Below, piece by piece: positions 7,632 to 15,510 of a DNA stretch of 64,000 bases (the stretch's first letter is position 1; every line of letters begins with the position of its first letter). Source of the DNA: Streptomyces plumbidurans (GTDB lineage Bacteria; Actinomycetota; Actinomycetes; Streptomycetales; Streptomycetaceae); assembly GCF_019857225.1 (NCBI RefSeq), contig NZ_JAFJSY010000004.1:163236-227235 (forward strand), in the 5' to 3' direction. A program made the position numbers and the translations under genes. The notes under the pieces were generated by a model. The model did no database searches, was not told the origin of the DNA, and worked only from the letters and a program-made list of their open reading frames with translations.

Positions 7632-9119
7632 GTGGACGAGGGCAGCCAGGACAACGACGTACGGGAACGAGGCAGGGGCGAACGGGTCGCCGAGTGGGCG
7701 GACGGGCGTCTGGGGCTCTACAGCCTGGTACGGGGAAAGGCGCGCAAAGCCTTTCCGGACCACTGGTCGTTCCTGCTCGGCGAGATCAGCCTCTACAGCT
7801 TCGTCGTCGTCATCGTCACGGGGGTCTATCTGACACTGTTCTTCCACCCGTCGATGAACCAGGTGGAATACCACGGCAGTTACGCACCGCTGCGGGGCCG
7901 GACGGTGTCGGAGGCGTTCGACTCGACGATGCACATCTCCTTCGACGTCCGCGGCGGACTGCTGATCCGGCAGGCCCACCACTGGGCCGCGCTGGTCTTC
8001 GTCGCCGCCATGCTGCTGCACATGATGCGCGTGTTCTTCACGGGCGCCTTCCGCAAGCCGCGCGAACTGAACTGGGTCCTCGGATTCCTGCTGTTGGTGC
8101 TCGGAATGTTCGCGGGACTGACAGGCTACGACCTGCCCGACGACCTGCTCTCCGGTACGGGCCTCGCCGTCGTGAACGGCACGATCCTCTCCATCCCGAT
8201 CGTCGGAACGTATCTCTCGATGTTCCTCTTCGGAGGCGAGTTCCCCGGACACGATCTGGTGGCCCGCTTCAACACGATCCACGTGCTGATCATCCCCGCG
8301 CTGATGGTGGGGGTGCTGGTCGCCCATGTCTTCCTGGCCTTCCGCCACCGGCACACGCAGTACCCGGGCCGGGGACGGACGGAGAAGAACGTCGTGGGAC
8401 TGCCGTTCAGGGTCCGGGCCGTCAAGTCCGCAGGGGTCTTCTTCCTGGTCGCCGGCGTCATCTTCGTCATGGCCGCGATCGCGCAGATCAACCCCGTCTG
8501 GCAGTACGGCCCCTACCGCGCCGACCAGGTCTCGGCCGGGTCCCAGCCCGACTGGTACATGGGTGTCGCGGACGGCCTGCTGCGGGTCATGCCCGGCTGG
8601 GAGGTCGTCCTGTGGGGCCACACACTGGCGCTCGACAATCTCATCCCCCTGCTCGCGGGTGTCGGGGTCTTCGTCGCCATGGGCGTCTACCCGTTCATCG
8701 AGTCCTGGGTGACCGGCGACGACCGCGACCACCATCTGCTCGACCGGCCGCGCAACCGACCGGCACGAACGGCCCTCGGCGTCTCGTGGATCAGCTTCTA
8801 TCTGGTCGCCCTGCTCGGCGCCGCGAACGACATCATCGCCACACGCTTCCACGTCTCCGTCGAGTCCGTGACCTGGGCCGTCCGCATCGGTCTCGTCGTC
8901 GTACCGCCCCTTGCCTACGTCCTCACCAAGCGATGGGCGCTCGGCCTGCAGCGCAAGGACCGCGACGAGCTGCTGCACGGCCGCGAGACCGGCATCATCA
9001 AACGCATGCCGAACGGCGAATACGTCGAGATCCACGCCCCGCTCAGCCAGGAACGGCTCAGCCTGCTCACCGGACACGAGCAGTACGAGGCAATCGGTAC
9101 CGACGAGCAGTCGCACTGA
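7632..9119 (+). CDS. Cytochrome b subunit, QcrB-like, orphan copy
   Basis: About 495 residues, multi-pass membrane protein of the actinobacterial bc1-type quinol oxidase family. Heme ligands are visible as two His pairs: HHWAALVFVAAMLLH in helix B and HVLIIPALMVGVLVAH in helix D. The quinol-site motif appears as PDWY (SQPDWYMGVADG). It is shorter than a typical actinobacterial QcrB, and no qcrA or qcrC lies near, so it is a stand-alone copy. The only in-frame start is GTG 7632, with weak GGAG just upstream; coupling to the whiB message is likely. It may replace the housekeeping subunit under stress or act as a separate quinone-linked electron carrier. Confidence 0.85.
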   Translation: MDEGSQDNDVRERGRGERVAEWADGRLGLYSLVRGKARKAFPDHWSFLLGEISLYSFVVVIVTGVYLTLFFHPSMNQVEYHGSYAPLRGRTVSEAFDSTMHISFDVRGGLLIRQAHHWAALVFVAAMLLHMMRVFFTGAFRKPRELNWVLGFLLLVLGMFAGLTGYDLPDDLLSGTGLAVVNGTILSIPIVGTYLSMFLFGGEFPGHDLVARFNTIHVLIIPALMVGVLVAHVFLAFRHRHTQYPGRGRTEKNVVGLPFRVRAVKSAGVFFLVAGVIFVMAAIAQINPVWQYGPYRADQVSAGSQPDWYMGVADGLLRVMPGWEVVLWGHTLALDNLIPLLAGVGVFVAMGVYPFIESWVTGDDRDHHLLDRPRNRPARTALGVSWISFYLVALLGAANDIIATRFHVSVESVTWAVRIGLVVVPPLAYVLTKRWALGLQRKDRDELLHGRETGIIKRMPNGEYVEIHAPLSQERLSLLTGHEQYEAIGTDEQSH

Positions 9120-9147
9120 CCTCCGCCCCGGAAAGCAGACCCAAAAA

Positions 9148-9175
9148 ATGGCCCCCGCCGACCGGCGGGGGCCAT
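9148..9175 (-). terminator. Rho-independent terminator between cytochrome b and SDR genes
   Basis: A perfect 12-bp stem (9148-9159 with 9164-9175, loop GACC) is followed on the reverse strand by six T residues (A-run 9143-9148 on the forward strand). It ends the SDR transcript and probably the convergent one too. Confidence 0.88.
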
Positions 9176-9185
9176 CACGTGGGGC

Positions 9186-9932
9186 TTACTTCTGCTGCGC
9201 CAGCCAGTCGGCGAACCTGGTCTCGGCGAGGTGTGCGTCAGGGCCCGGCAGCAGGGTGTTCTCCTCGAGCTCCGCACCCCAGTACCGCGCCTCGGGGTCC
9301 GTGACGACCTTGCGCGGGTCATCGATGGCGTCGAGTCCCATGCGGATGAACTCCTCCAGCTCGAACGCCTCCGGACCCCCGACCTCCACCACACCGCCCA
9401 CCGGGGCGGCCACGGCGGCCCGGCCGACGGCCGCCGCCACGTCGTCGGAGACCATGGGCTGGATCTTGGCGGCGGGCAGGCGCACGGTGTCGCCCTCGGT
9501 GACCCCGTCGGCCAGCCCCTTCGCGAACTCGAAGAACTGGGTGGCGTGGACGATGGTGTACGGCACCCCGGACGCCTTGATCAGGTCTTCCTGGACCTGC
9601 TTGGCGCGGAAGTAGCCGCTGCCCTGGAGGCGGTCGGTGCCGACCACGGACAGCGCCACATGGTGCTGCACGCCCGCCTCGGTCTCCGCCTTGAGGACGT
9701 TGGCCGTGGAGGTGCGGAAGAACTCCATGACCGCGTCGTCCGCGAACGAGGGGGAGTTGGAGACGTCCACCACGACCGAGGCACCCTCGAGCGCCTCGGC
9801 CAGCCCCTCGCCCGTCAGGGTGTCGACGCCGGTGCTGGGCGCGGCCGGAACCGCCTCGTGCCCGTGCTCCGTCAGCTTGCCGACCAGCTTGGAGCCGATG
9901 AGCCCCGTACCACCGATCACTACGATCTTCAT
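9186..9932 (-). CDS. NmrA-like/atypical SDR NAD(P)-binding protein
   Basis: 248 residues. The Rossmann loop VVIGGTGLIGSKLV is followed by GVDTLTGEGLAEALEGASVVVDVSNSP, HHVALSVVGTDR and ATQFFEFAKGLADG, the pattern of NAD(P)H-binding SDRs annotated as NmrA-like reductases. It lacks a classical active-site YxxxK. A close paralogue is at 15511-16239 (shared blocks IVxATQFxEF, DGDTVRLPA). ATG 9932 is chosen: AAGGA lies at proper distance, while ATG 9938 abuts it. A dedicated TGTCACA-N16-GGTC promoter lies between it and the upstream flavoprotein gene. Confidence 0.85.
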   Translation of the reverse strand: MKIVVIGGTGLIGSKLVGKLTEHGHEAVPAAPSTGVDTLTGEGLAEALEGASVVVDVSNSPSFADDAVMEFFRTSTANVLKAETEAGVQHHVALSVVGTDRLQGSGYFRAKQVQEDLIKASGVPYTIVHATQFFEFAKGLADGVTEGDTVRLPAAKIQPMVSDDVAAAVGRAAVAAPVGGVVEVGGPEAFELEEFIRMGLDAIDDPRKVVTDPEARYWGAELEENTLLPGPDAHLAETRFADWLAQQK

Positions 9933-9968
9933 GACCATTCCTTTCGCGGAAATGCCTGCATCAGGAAG

Positions 9969-9995
9969 GACCGGACAGCTTCTTCGGCTGTGACA
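9969..9995 (-). promoter_or_regulatory. ECF41-type promoter for the SDR gene
   Basis: Reverse strand TGTCACA (9995-9989), 16 bases, GGTC (9972-9969), 36 nt before ATG 9932. It sits in the 66-bp gap after the flavoprotein stop. Confidence 0.75.
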
Positions 9996-9998
9996 GGG

Positions 9999-11729
9999 CT
10001 ATTCGGCGAGTTTTCCCTCGGTCGAGATCTCCTGCATCAGCGCGGCGATCTCCTCCGGAACGTCCGGAATGCTCTCGCGGGTGACACCGCCGGACGGCGA
10101 CCACACGAGATTCACCCGCAGCGCCGGATCCTGTGCGGGGAAGTCGCTGCGGTTGTGGCAGCCGCGCGTCTCACGGCGCTCCAGGGCCGATTCGAGGGTG
10201 GCCCGGGCGGCCAGGGCAGCGGACTTGAGGTCGAAGGCGTGCGCGAGGTCCTGGTAGCCGGCGATGTCCGGGTGCACGCCGACGTCCTCCATCCGCTTCT
10301 CGATCGCGGCGAGTTCCGCCAGCCCGGCGCGCAGGCCCTCCTCGTCGCGTACGACGCCCGCGTGCTCGGTCATGGTGTTGCGGATCGCGCGCTGCAGGGC
10401 CCGGACGTTCTCCCGCCCGTCGGCGGCGAGCAGGTCGTCGACCTCCGCCCGGGCCTCGGCGATCGCCGACGCCGAACGCGGCTGCGCGGTCAGGGACTCG
10501 GAGTAGGCGGCGGCCGCCCGGCCGGTGAGCCGCCCGAACACCAGCAGCTCGATGAGGCTGTTCCCGCCGAGGCGGTTGGCCCCGTGCAGACCGCTGGACG
10601 CCTCGCCGATGGCGTACAGACCGCGTACGTCGGTGCCGTGGTCCTCGGGCCGTACCCACACCCCGCCCATCGAGTAGTGCGCGGTGGGGGCGATCTCGAT
10701 CGGTTCGCGGGTGATGTCGAGCATCTGCAGGTCCAGCAGCGTCTGATAGACGCGGGGCAGCCGCGTCATGATCGTCTGCCGGGGCAGGTGCGAGACGTCC
10801 AGCCACACACCGCCGTTGGGGGTGCCGCGGCCTTCCTTGATCTCCGTGTAGGACGCCAGGGCCACGCGGTCACGGGTGGACAGCTCCATGCGCTCGGGGT
10901 CGTAGCGCGACATGAACCGTTCCCCGAGCGCGTTGCGCAGGATGCCGCCCTCGCCGCGGGCGGCCTCGCTGACCAGGGTGCCGGCCGCGTTCTCCGGCTC
11001 GATGATCCCGGACGGGTGGAACTGCACCAGCTCGGCGTCGCGCAGCCGGGCCCCCGCCTCGACCGCGAGCCGGAAGGAGTCGCCCGTGTTCTCGTCGCGC
11101 CGCGAGGAGGTGCGCCGCCAGATGCGCGTGTGGCCGCCCGCCGCGAGGATGACGGCGTCCGCGTGGATCAGATACCGCCTGCCGCTCGTGAGGTCGAAGC
11201 CGTAGGCGCCGAAGACCGCGCCGTCGTGCACCAGCAGCCGGGTGATGTAGACGCCGTCCAGCACCGGGATGTCGAGCTGCTGCGCCCGCCGGACGAGGGT
11301 GCGCTGGATCTCCAGACCGGTGTAGTCACCGGCGAAGGCGGTCCGCCGGAACTTGTGCGCGCCGAAGAAGCGCTGCGAGATCCGGCCGTCCTCCTCCCTG
11401 GCGAAGGCCATGCCGTACCGCTCCAGATCGTCGATGCCACGGGCGGCGCCCTGGGTGACGATCTCGACGGTCCGGGGATCGGCCAGCAGATAGCTCTCCT
11501 TGAGCGTGTCCGCGGCGTGCTGCTGCCAGCTGTCCTCGGGGTCCATGGTGGCCAGAGCGGCGTTGATGCCCCCGGCGGCGAGCGCCGTGTGGGCGTCGTC
11601 CTTGGGGCGCTTGCCGACCGCGAGGACGTCGACGCCGGCCTCGGCCAGCTCGATCGCCGCGCGCAGCCCGGCTCCTCCGGTGCCGATCACCAGCACCATG
11701 GTGGAAAGACGTTGTTCGGTGACAGCCAC
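9999..11729 (-). CDS. FAD-binding oxidoreductase, succinate dehydrogenase/fumarate reductase flavoprotein type
   Basis: 576 residues. The FAD dinucleotide loop GTGGAG is at residues 16-21, with AALAAGGINAAL, the active-site strand PTAHYSMGGVWV, FAD loop GLHGANRLGGNSLIELLVFG and a typical C-terminal helical domain. This is the SdhA/FrdA/L-aspartate-oxidase superfamily. No iron-sulfur or membrane-anchor subunit lies beside it, so it may be a soluble fumarate reductase or work with another partner. GTG 11729 has GGAG six bases upstream; the frame runs to 11801 but the promoter lies inside that extension. TGTCACA-N16-GGTC at 11774-11800 is its promoter. Confidence 0.88.
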   Translation of the reverse strand: MAVTEQRLSTMVLVIGTGGAGLRAAIELAEAGVDVLAVGKRPKDDAHTALAAGGINAALATMDPEDSWQQHAADTLKESYLLADPRTVEIVTQGAARGIDDLERYGMAFAREEDGRISQRFFGAHKFRRTAFAGDYTGLEIQRTLVRRAQQLDIPVLDGVYITRLLVHDGAVFGAYGFDLTSGRRYLIHADAVILAAGGHTRIWRRTSSRRDENTGDSFRLAVEAGARLRDAELVQFHPSGIIEPENAAGTLVSEAARGEGGILRNALGERFMSRYDPERMELSTRDRVALASYTEIKEGRGTPNGGVWLDVSHLPRQTIMTRLPRVYQTLLDLQMLDITREPIEIAPTAHYSMGGVWVRPEDHGTDVRGLYAIGEASSGLHGANRLGGNSLIELLVFGRLTGRAAAAYSESLTAQPRSASAIAEARAEVDDLLAADGRENVRALQRAIRNTMTEHAGVVRDEEGLRAGLAELAAIEKRMEDVGVHPDIAGYQDLAHAFDLKSAALAARATLESALERRETRGCHNRSDFPAQDPALRVNLVWSPSGGVTRESIPDVPEEIAALMQEISTEGKLAE

Positions 11730-11773
11730 GGTGTTCTCCGAGTTCTCCGCTGACCGGTGTGGACACTCAGTAC

Positions 11774-11800
11774 GACCGGGCAGGGGAGGTATCTGTGACA
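11774..11800 (-). promoter_or_regulatory. ECF41-type promoter for the flavoprotein gene
   Basis: Reverse strand TGTCACA (11800-11794), 16 bases, GGTC (11777-11774), 44 nt before GTG 11729. Confidence 0.75.
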
Positions 11801-11873
11801 CCGCCTCGATGGGGCGGAGGCCGTGGGTGGGAGGGGCCCGGCCGTGAACGGCGGCAGCGGCCCGTCCGGCCGT

Positions 11874-12800
11874 TCAGCCCTCCAGCGAGGCCACGTACGG
11901 TGCCAGCTTGGCCGGGTTCATGACCCACAGGAGGCGCTCGATGCCGCGCTCCGACGCCTCGATGGTAAGCAGGGCCACGGCCTTTTCGCCGGACGAGACG
12001 AGCACGGCGGGGCTGCCGTTGGCCTCGACCGCGCGGACCTGAGTCCCCGGCCAGAACCGCGGCGCGAACGCGGCCAGGTACCTGGCCACGTGCAGCCGTC
12101 CGAGGACCGGGATCCTGGACGCCCCGCGGATGCCTCCGCCGTCGGTGTAGCTGACCACGTCCTCGGTGAGCACGTCCTCGAGCACCGCAAGATCGCCGGT
12201 CTGCGCCGCGGCGAGGAACACATCGAGGAGCCGCCGGTGTGCCTCGGGGCTCGCGGGCTCCCGGCGTTCCGCCGACAGATGCCTGCGGGCACGGCTCACC
12301 AGCTGACGCGTGTTGGCCTCGCTCGTCTCCAGCATCTCCGCGATCTGCCGGTACGGATAGTCGAAGGCCTCGCGCAGCACGTAGGCGGCGCGTTCCACCG
12401 GGTTCAGCTTCTCCAGCAGGAAGAGCACGGCCATGTCGAGCGCCTCGGCCCGCTCCGCGCCCAGCTGCGGATCCCTGCTCGTGTCGACGGGCTCCGGCAG
12501 CCAGGGCCCGATGTACGTCTCGTGCCGCTTCCTCGCGGACTGCGCGACGTTGATCGCCAGACGGGAGGTGACCGTGACCAGAAAGGCGACCGGGTCCTCG
12601 ATCTCCGTGCGATCGGTGCGCTGCCAGCGCAGCCAGGCCTCCTGGACGACGTCCTCGGCCTCCGTGGCACTTCCCAGCATGCGGTAGGCGATACCGAAGA
12701 GCCGGGGCCGCGCGGCCATGAACTCCCGCGTCGCCCGATCGAGAGAGACTCGGTCGAGAGAGCCTCGGTCGGGAGAGTCTGCGTCATCCCCGGCGCGCAT
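11874..12800 (-). CDS. ECF41-group sigma factor (SigJ-like) with C-terminal SnoaL domain
   Basis: 308 residues. Sigma-2 about 28-93 (AYRMLGSATEAEDVVQEAWL), linker motif WLPEP (100-104), sigma-4 about 123-175 and a fused SnoaL/NTF2-like domain 185-305 carrying DGGG (220-223) and a variant NPAKL (295-299) in place of NPDKL. In ECF41 factors this extension replaces an anti-sigma factor and both restrains and supports activity. ATG 12800 has GGAGG four bases upstream. CMD lies upstream in the same direction, matching the known ECF41 neighbourhood, but a strong terminator separates them, and I see no TGTCACA motif before this gene, so it seems not to autoregulate from its own promoter. Confidence 0.92.
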   Translation of the reverse strand: MRAGDDADSPDRGSLDRVSLDRATREFMAARPRLFGIAYRMLGSATEAEDVVQEAWLRWQRTDRTEIEDPVAFLVTVTSRLAINVAQSARKRHETYIGPWLPEPVDTSRDPQLGAERAEALDMAVLFLLEKLNPVERAAYVLREAFDYPYRQIAEMLETSEANTRQLVSRARRHLSAERREPASPEAHRRLLDVFLAAAQTGDLAVLEDVLTEDVVSYTDGGGIRGASRIPVLGRLHVARYLAAFAPRFWPGTQVRAVEANGSPAVLVSSGEKAVALLTIEASERGIERLLWVMNPAKLAPYVASLEG

Positions 12801-12870
12801 GTGTCCTCCAGAAGTGGATCACCATGCTACAAGCGGCACGGCGACCGTGCCGTACTCATCTCGAACGACG

Positions 12871-12914
12871 GTCCGTCCGCACACCGCCGGTGGGGCAGCG
12901 GTGTGCGGACGGAC
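12871..12914. terminator. Strong hairpin downstream of the first CMD gene
   Basis: A perfect 17-bp stem: 12871-12887 pairs with 12898-12914 around a 10-nt loop. It lies 53 bp past the CMD stop and 71 bp before the sigma gene, uncoupling the two. Confidence 0.82.
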
Positions 12915-12966
12915 CCGTGAATGCCATGCAGGCCGAGCAATGCGGGCAGACCGAGGCAGGCGCCGA

Positions 12967-13440
12967 CTAGCCGAACATGCCGGGCTGGTAGTCCCCGGCG
13001 GGCTGCTGGGTGATGACGTTCACGCGGTTGTACGCGTTGATGATGGCGATGAGGGCGACCAGCGCGGCGAGTTGGTCCTCGTCGAAGTGCTTGGCGGCGT
13101 TCTCCCAGGCCTCGTCCGTCACGCCACCGGCCGCGTCCGCGGTACGGGTGCCCTGCTCGGCCAGCTCCAGCGCGGCGCGCTCGGCCTCGGTGAACACCTT
13201 GGCCTCGCGCCAGACGGCGACCAGGTTCAGGCGCTGCTGGGTCTCGCCCTGGGCGGTGGCGTCCTTGGTGTGCATGTCGGTGCAGAAGCCGCAACCGTTG
13301 ATCTGGCTCGCACGGATCTTCACCAGCTCCTGCGTCGCATGCGGCAGCGTCGAGTCCGCCACCACCTTGTTCGCGGAGTTGATGTGCCGCAGCACCTTGC
13401 CCGCGAGGGGGTGGTTGAAGAAGTCGAGACGGGATTCCAC
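12967..13440 (-). CDS. Carboxymuconolactone decarboxylase-family (AhpD-like) protein, first copy
   Basis: 157 residues. The peroxidase-type centre is intact: Glu38 and C50-G-F-C53-x3-H57 (QINGCGFCTDMH), the AhpD-like arrangement that gives thiol-disulfide or peroxide-reducing activity rather than true decarboxylation. GTG 13440 follows AAGGAG. Its own TGTCACA-N16-GGTC promoter lies 35 bp upstream. CMD proteins are the archetypal partners of ECF41 sigma factors. A paralogue at 26270-26743 shares ATQELV, QINGC and NLVAxWREAxVFTEAERAAL. Confidence 0.93.
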   Translation of the reverse strand: MESRLDFFNHPLAGKVLRHINSANKVVADSTLPHATQELVKIRASQINGCGFCTDMHTKDATAQGETQQRLNLVAVWREAKVFTEAERAALELAEQGTRTADAAGGVTDEAWENAAKHFDEDQLAALVALIAIINAYNRVNVITQQPAGDYQPGMFG

Positions 13441-13475
13441 GGTGATCTCCTTGCGTGTCGCGGATACACACTGTT

Positions 13476-13502
13476 GACCGGGCGGGGCGCCGGCCTGTGA
13501 CA
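13476..13502 (-). promoter_or_regulatory. ECF41-type promoter for the first CMD gene
   Basis: Reverse strand TGTCACA (13502-13496), 16 bases, GGTC (13479-13476), 35 nt before GTG 13440. Confidence 0.78.
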
Positions 13503-13572
13503 GCCCCCGGAGTGACCTGCGTCACCGCCACGCGCTCTCGCTCCCGGACGGCACCGAGCGTGAGACGGATTT

Positions 13573-13588
13573 AGTATCGAGCGATACC
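13573..13588. promoter_or_regulatory. MarR operator in front of its own gene
   Basis: AGTATCGAGCGATACC contains the inverted repeat GTATCG-AG-CGATAC. Thirteen of 16 bases match the site at 14644-14659. It lies in the -35 area of marR, whose -10 TAATCT (13611-13616) is six bases from the ATG. Confidence 0.75.
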
Positions 13589-13622
13589 GTTTCGGGTGAT
13601 TGAGTGGCTGTAATCTGACGTC

Positions 13623-14126
13623 ATGAGCGCCGACGTCCCCCCGAGGACCACCACCCCGCGTGCCACGGACCGCCCCGGGGACGCCTCGCCCTTCGCGCTC
13701 GGGCTGCTGCTGCGCCGGGCGCACTGGCGCGCGGCCACGTTGATCTCGCAGGCGCTCAAGCCGCTCGGCATCGAGCTGCGCCACTTCGCCGTACTGATCG
13801 TGCTGGTCAACGAGGGGCCCACGGTCCAGCGGGACCTGGCGGCGGCGACGGGGACCGACAAGGCGGGGATCATGCGGGTCGTGGACGACCTGGAGCGCAA
13901 GGGACTGGCCGTACGCAAGTCCGTTCCGGGGGACCGGCGCGTGCGGGCGGTCGAGATCACGCAAGCGGGACTCGAACTCGTCGACGTGGCCCACGTGGCG
14001 GCGGAGCCGCTGGCCGCACGCCTGCGTGCCGAACTGGGGCCCGGCGAGCCCGAGAAGCTCACGGAACTGCTGACCCGGCTCGCGCATCCGGCGGACGTGG
14101 AGGGCTCCGGAGCGGCGGAAGCCTAG
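13623..14126 (+). CDS. MarR-family transcriptional regulator
   Basis: 167 residues with the winged-helix core: LKPLGIELRHFAVLIVLVNEG, VQRDLAAATGTDKAGIMRVVDDLERKGLAVR, and the wing PGDRRVRAVEIT. No ribosome site precedes ATG 13623, but a -10 hexamer TAATCT ends six bases before it, so the message is probably leaderless. Its operator-like palindrome recurs before the nitroreductase gene at 14713, making it the likely repressor of that gene, perhaps relieved by a quinone, azo or nitro compound (inference). Its stop codon interlocks with that of the azoreductase pseudogene. Confidence 0.9.
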   Translation: MSADVPPRTTTPRATDRPGDASPFALGLLLRRAHWRAATLISQALKPLGIELRHFAVLIVLVNEGPTVQRDLAAATGTDKAGIMRVVDDLERKGLAVRKSVPGDRRVRAVEITQAGLELVDVAHVAAEPLAARLRAELGPGEPEKLTELLTRLAHPADVEGSGAAEA

Positions 14127-14624
14127 GGGTGCCGGGCGCCGGCGGTGACAAGCTCCGCCAACTCCTTGGCCCTGGTGACCGCTTCCGCGAAGGCGCGTTC
14201 GCGTGAGGCCTCGTAGAGGGGTATCAGCGCGGACAAAAGCGGGGTTGCGGGTGGCCATGGTGAGTTCCGGGACGATGAACTCCACGTCCAGGCCCAGGGT
14301 GTTGCCGAGGACGGCCGTCAGATAGTTCTGCACGAACTCGTAGCCCTCGCGCGGGGTTCCCGGCGCATAGGAGCCGCCGCGGCTCGCGACGACGACCGTC
14401 GGTGTGCCCTGGGCGGAAGGGGTCTCGCCCGCGGTGCGGCCCTCGATGAGCCGCACCTGCGCGGCGAACGCGGCGGACTGCTCCGGGGTGCGCTCGGACG
14501 GGTCGGTCCAGCCGGCGGACCAGGCGTCGGCGGTGATGTGCGAAACGGGGTCGGCGGCCAGGTCGCGGTGGATCACCGTGCCGTGCGGGTGCTGCTCCTC
14601 CCAGGTCCGGCGGATCGCGCTGAG
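14123..14624 (-). pseudogene. Azoreductase (AzoR-type FMN reductase) remnant, truncated and frameshifted
   Basis: The reverse strand encodes recognisable AzoR blocks (TWEEQHPHGTVIHRDLAADP, ASRGGSYAPG, FVQNYLTAVLGNTLGLDVEF, LTMATRNPA). Two lesions are seen. First, the N-terminal 20-25 residues with the flavodoxin-like first strand (the usual LHLDSS region) are missing; an in-frame TGA at 14631-14633 precedes the homology. Second, one extra base in the A4 run at 14235-14238 shifts the frame; deleting it restores ALIPLYEASRERAFAEAVT through to a TAG at 14123-14125. Family members reduce quinones and azo dyes with NADH and FMN. Its position between marR and a nitroreductase suggests it was once part of the same quinone/nitro-response set. 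Confidence 0.8.
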
Positions 14625-14643
14625 CGGTAGTCACTCGCGAGAA

Positions 14644-14659
14644 GGTATTGAGTGATACC
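14644..14659. promoter_or_regulatory. Second MarR operator, before the nitroreductase gene
   Basis: GGTATTGAGTGATACC, an imperfect palindrome matching the marR-proximal site at 13 of 16 positions, 53 bp before the nitroreductase ATG. Confidence 0.72.
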
Positions 14660-14712
14660 ATCTCGACTGTAACCGACTTCGAGCGCGCGAACCCAGGAGG
14701 AGGCAGGCGATC

Positions 14713-15381
14713 ATGGACGTCTACGAGGCGGTCACGAGCCGGCGGGCGGTGCGCGCATTCACCGACCGGCCCGTGCCGAAGCAGACGCTGGAGCGCGTGC
14801 TGTCCGCCGCTGCCTGGGCGCCGTCCGGATCCAACATCCAGCCCTGGCGGGCCTATGTGCTCACCGGCGCCCCGCTCGCCGAGGTCAAGAAGCGGGCCGG
14901 CGAGCGCCTTGCCGCGGGCGACGCCTGGGACGAGCCGGAGTACGAGCAGTACCCGACCGCGCTGGAATCGCCGTACCGCGAACGCCGGTCCGCCTTCGGA
15001 CGGCAGCGCTACGGCGCACTCGGCATCGCACGCGAGGACCTGGAGGCGCGCCAGCGGGCCGCCTCCGCCAACTGGGACTGCTTCGGCGCGCCCGCCGCCC
15101 TGTTCTGCTACATCGACCGCGGCATGTGCTCGCCCCAATGGGCCGACATCGGAATGTTTCTGCAGTCCGTGATGGTGCTGCTGCGCGCCGAGGGACTGCA
15201 CAGCTGCCCCCAGATGGCCTGGGCGAAGTTCCACCGCAGCGTCGCCGAGGTCGTCTCACCTCCGAAGGAGCCGATGCTCTTCTGCGGCATGTCCATCGGC
15301 CACGAGGACGGGGCGGCGGGCCGGCCGCGTACGGAACGGGCGCCGCTGGAAGAGACGGTCACCTTCGTCGACGGCCTCTGA
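14713..15381 (+). CDS. Nitroreductase-family flavoprotein
   Basis: 222 residues. The FMN-binding N-terminus VTSRRAVRAFTDRPVP and AAAWAPSGSNIQPWRAYVLTG are diagnostic, as are MFLQSVMVLLRAEGLHSCPQ and the C-terminal FCGMSIGHED strand. Such enzymes reduce nitroaromatics, quinones or flavins with NAD(P)H. GGAGGA precedes ATG 14713. The MarR operator copy upstream indicates control by the regulator at 13623. Confidence 0.92.
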   Translation: MDVYEAVTSRRAVRAFTDRPVPKQTLERVLSAAAWAPSGSNIQPWRAYVLTGAPLAEVKKRAGERLAAGDAWDEPEYEQYPTALESPYRERRSAFGRQRYGALGIAREDLEARQRAASANWDCFGAPAALFCYIDRGMCSPQWADIGMFLQSVMVLLRAEGLHSCPQMAWAKFHRSVAEVVSPPKEPMLFCGMSIGHEDGAAGRPRTERAPLEETVTFVDGL

Positions 15382-15450
15382 CGCCGGACTCCCTCACCGC
15401 CCCGCGGAGCCGGTCGGCATGGCCGTTTCTCGCCGCGCCCACATCGCCCC

Positions 15451-15474
15451 CCATGTGCCATATTGCGCACATGG
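15451..15474. promoter_or_regulatory. Inverted repeat upstream of the second NmrA-like SDR
   Basis: CCATGTGC (15451-15458) and GCACATGG (15467-15474) are perfect arms around 8 bp, 37 bp before the ATG. Unlike its paralogue, this SDR gene has no TGTCACA promoter. Confidence 0.6.
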
Positions 15475-15510
15475 TCCCGAAGATGCATACGACAAGAAGA
15501 AAGGCATGAC

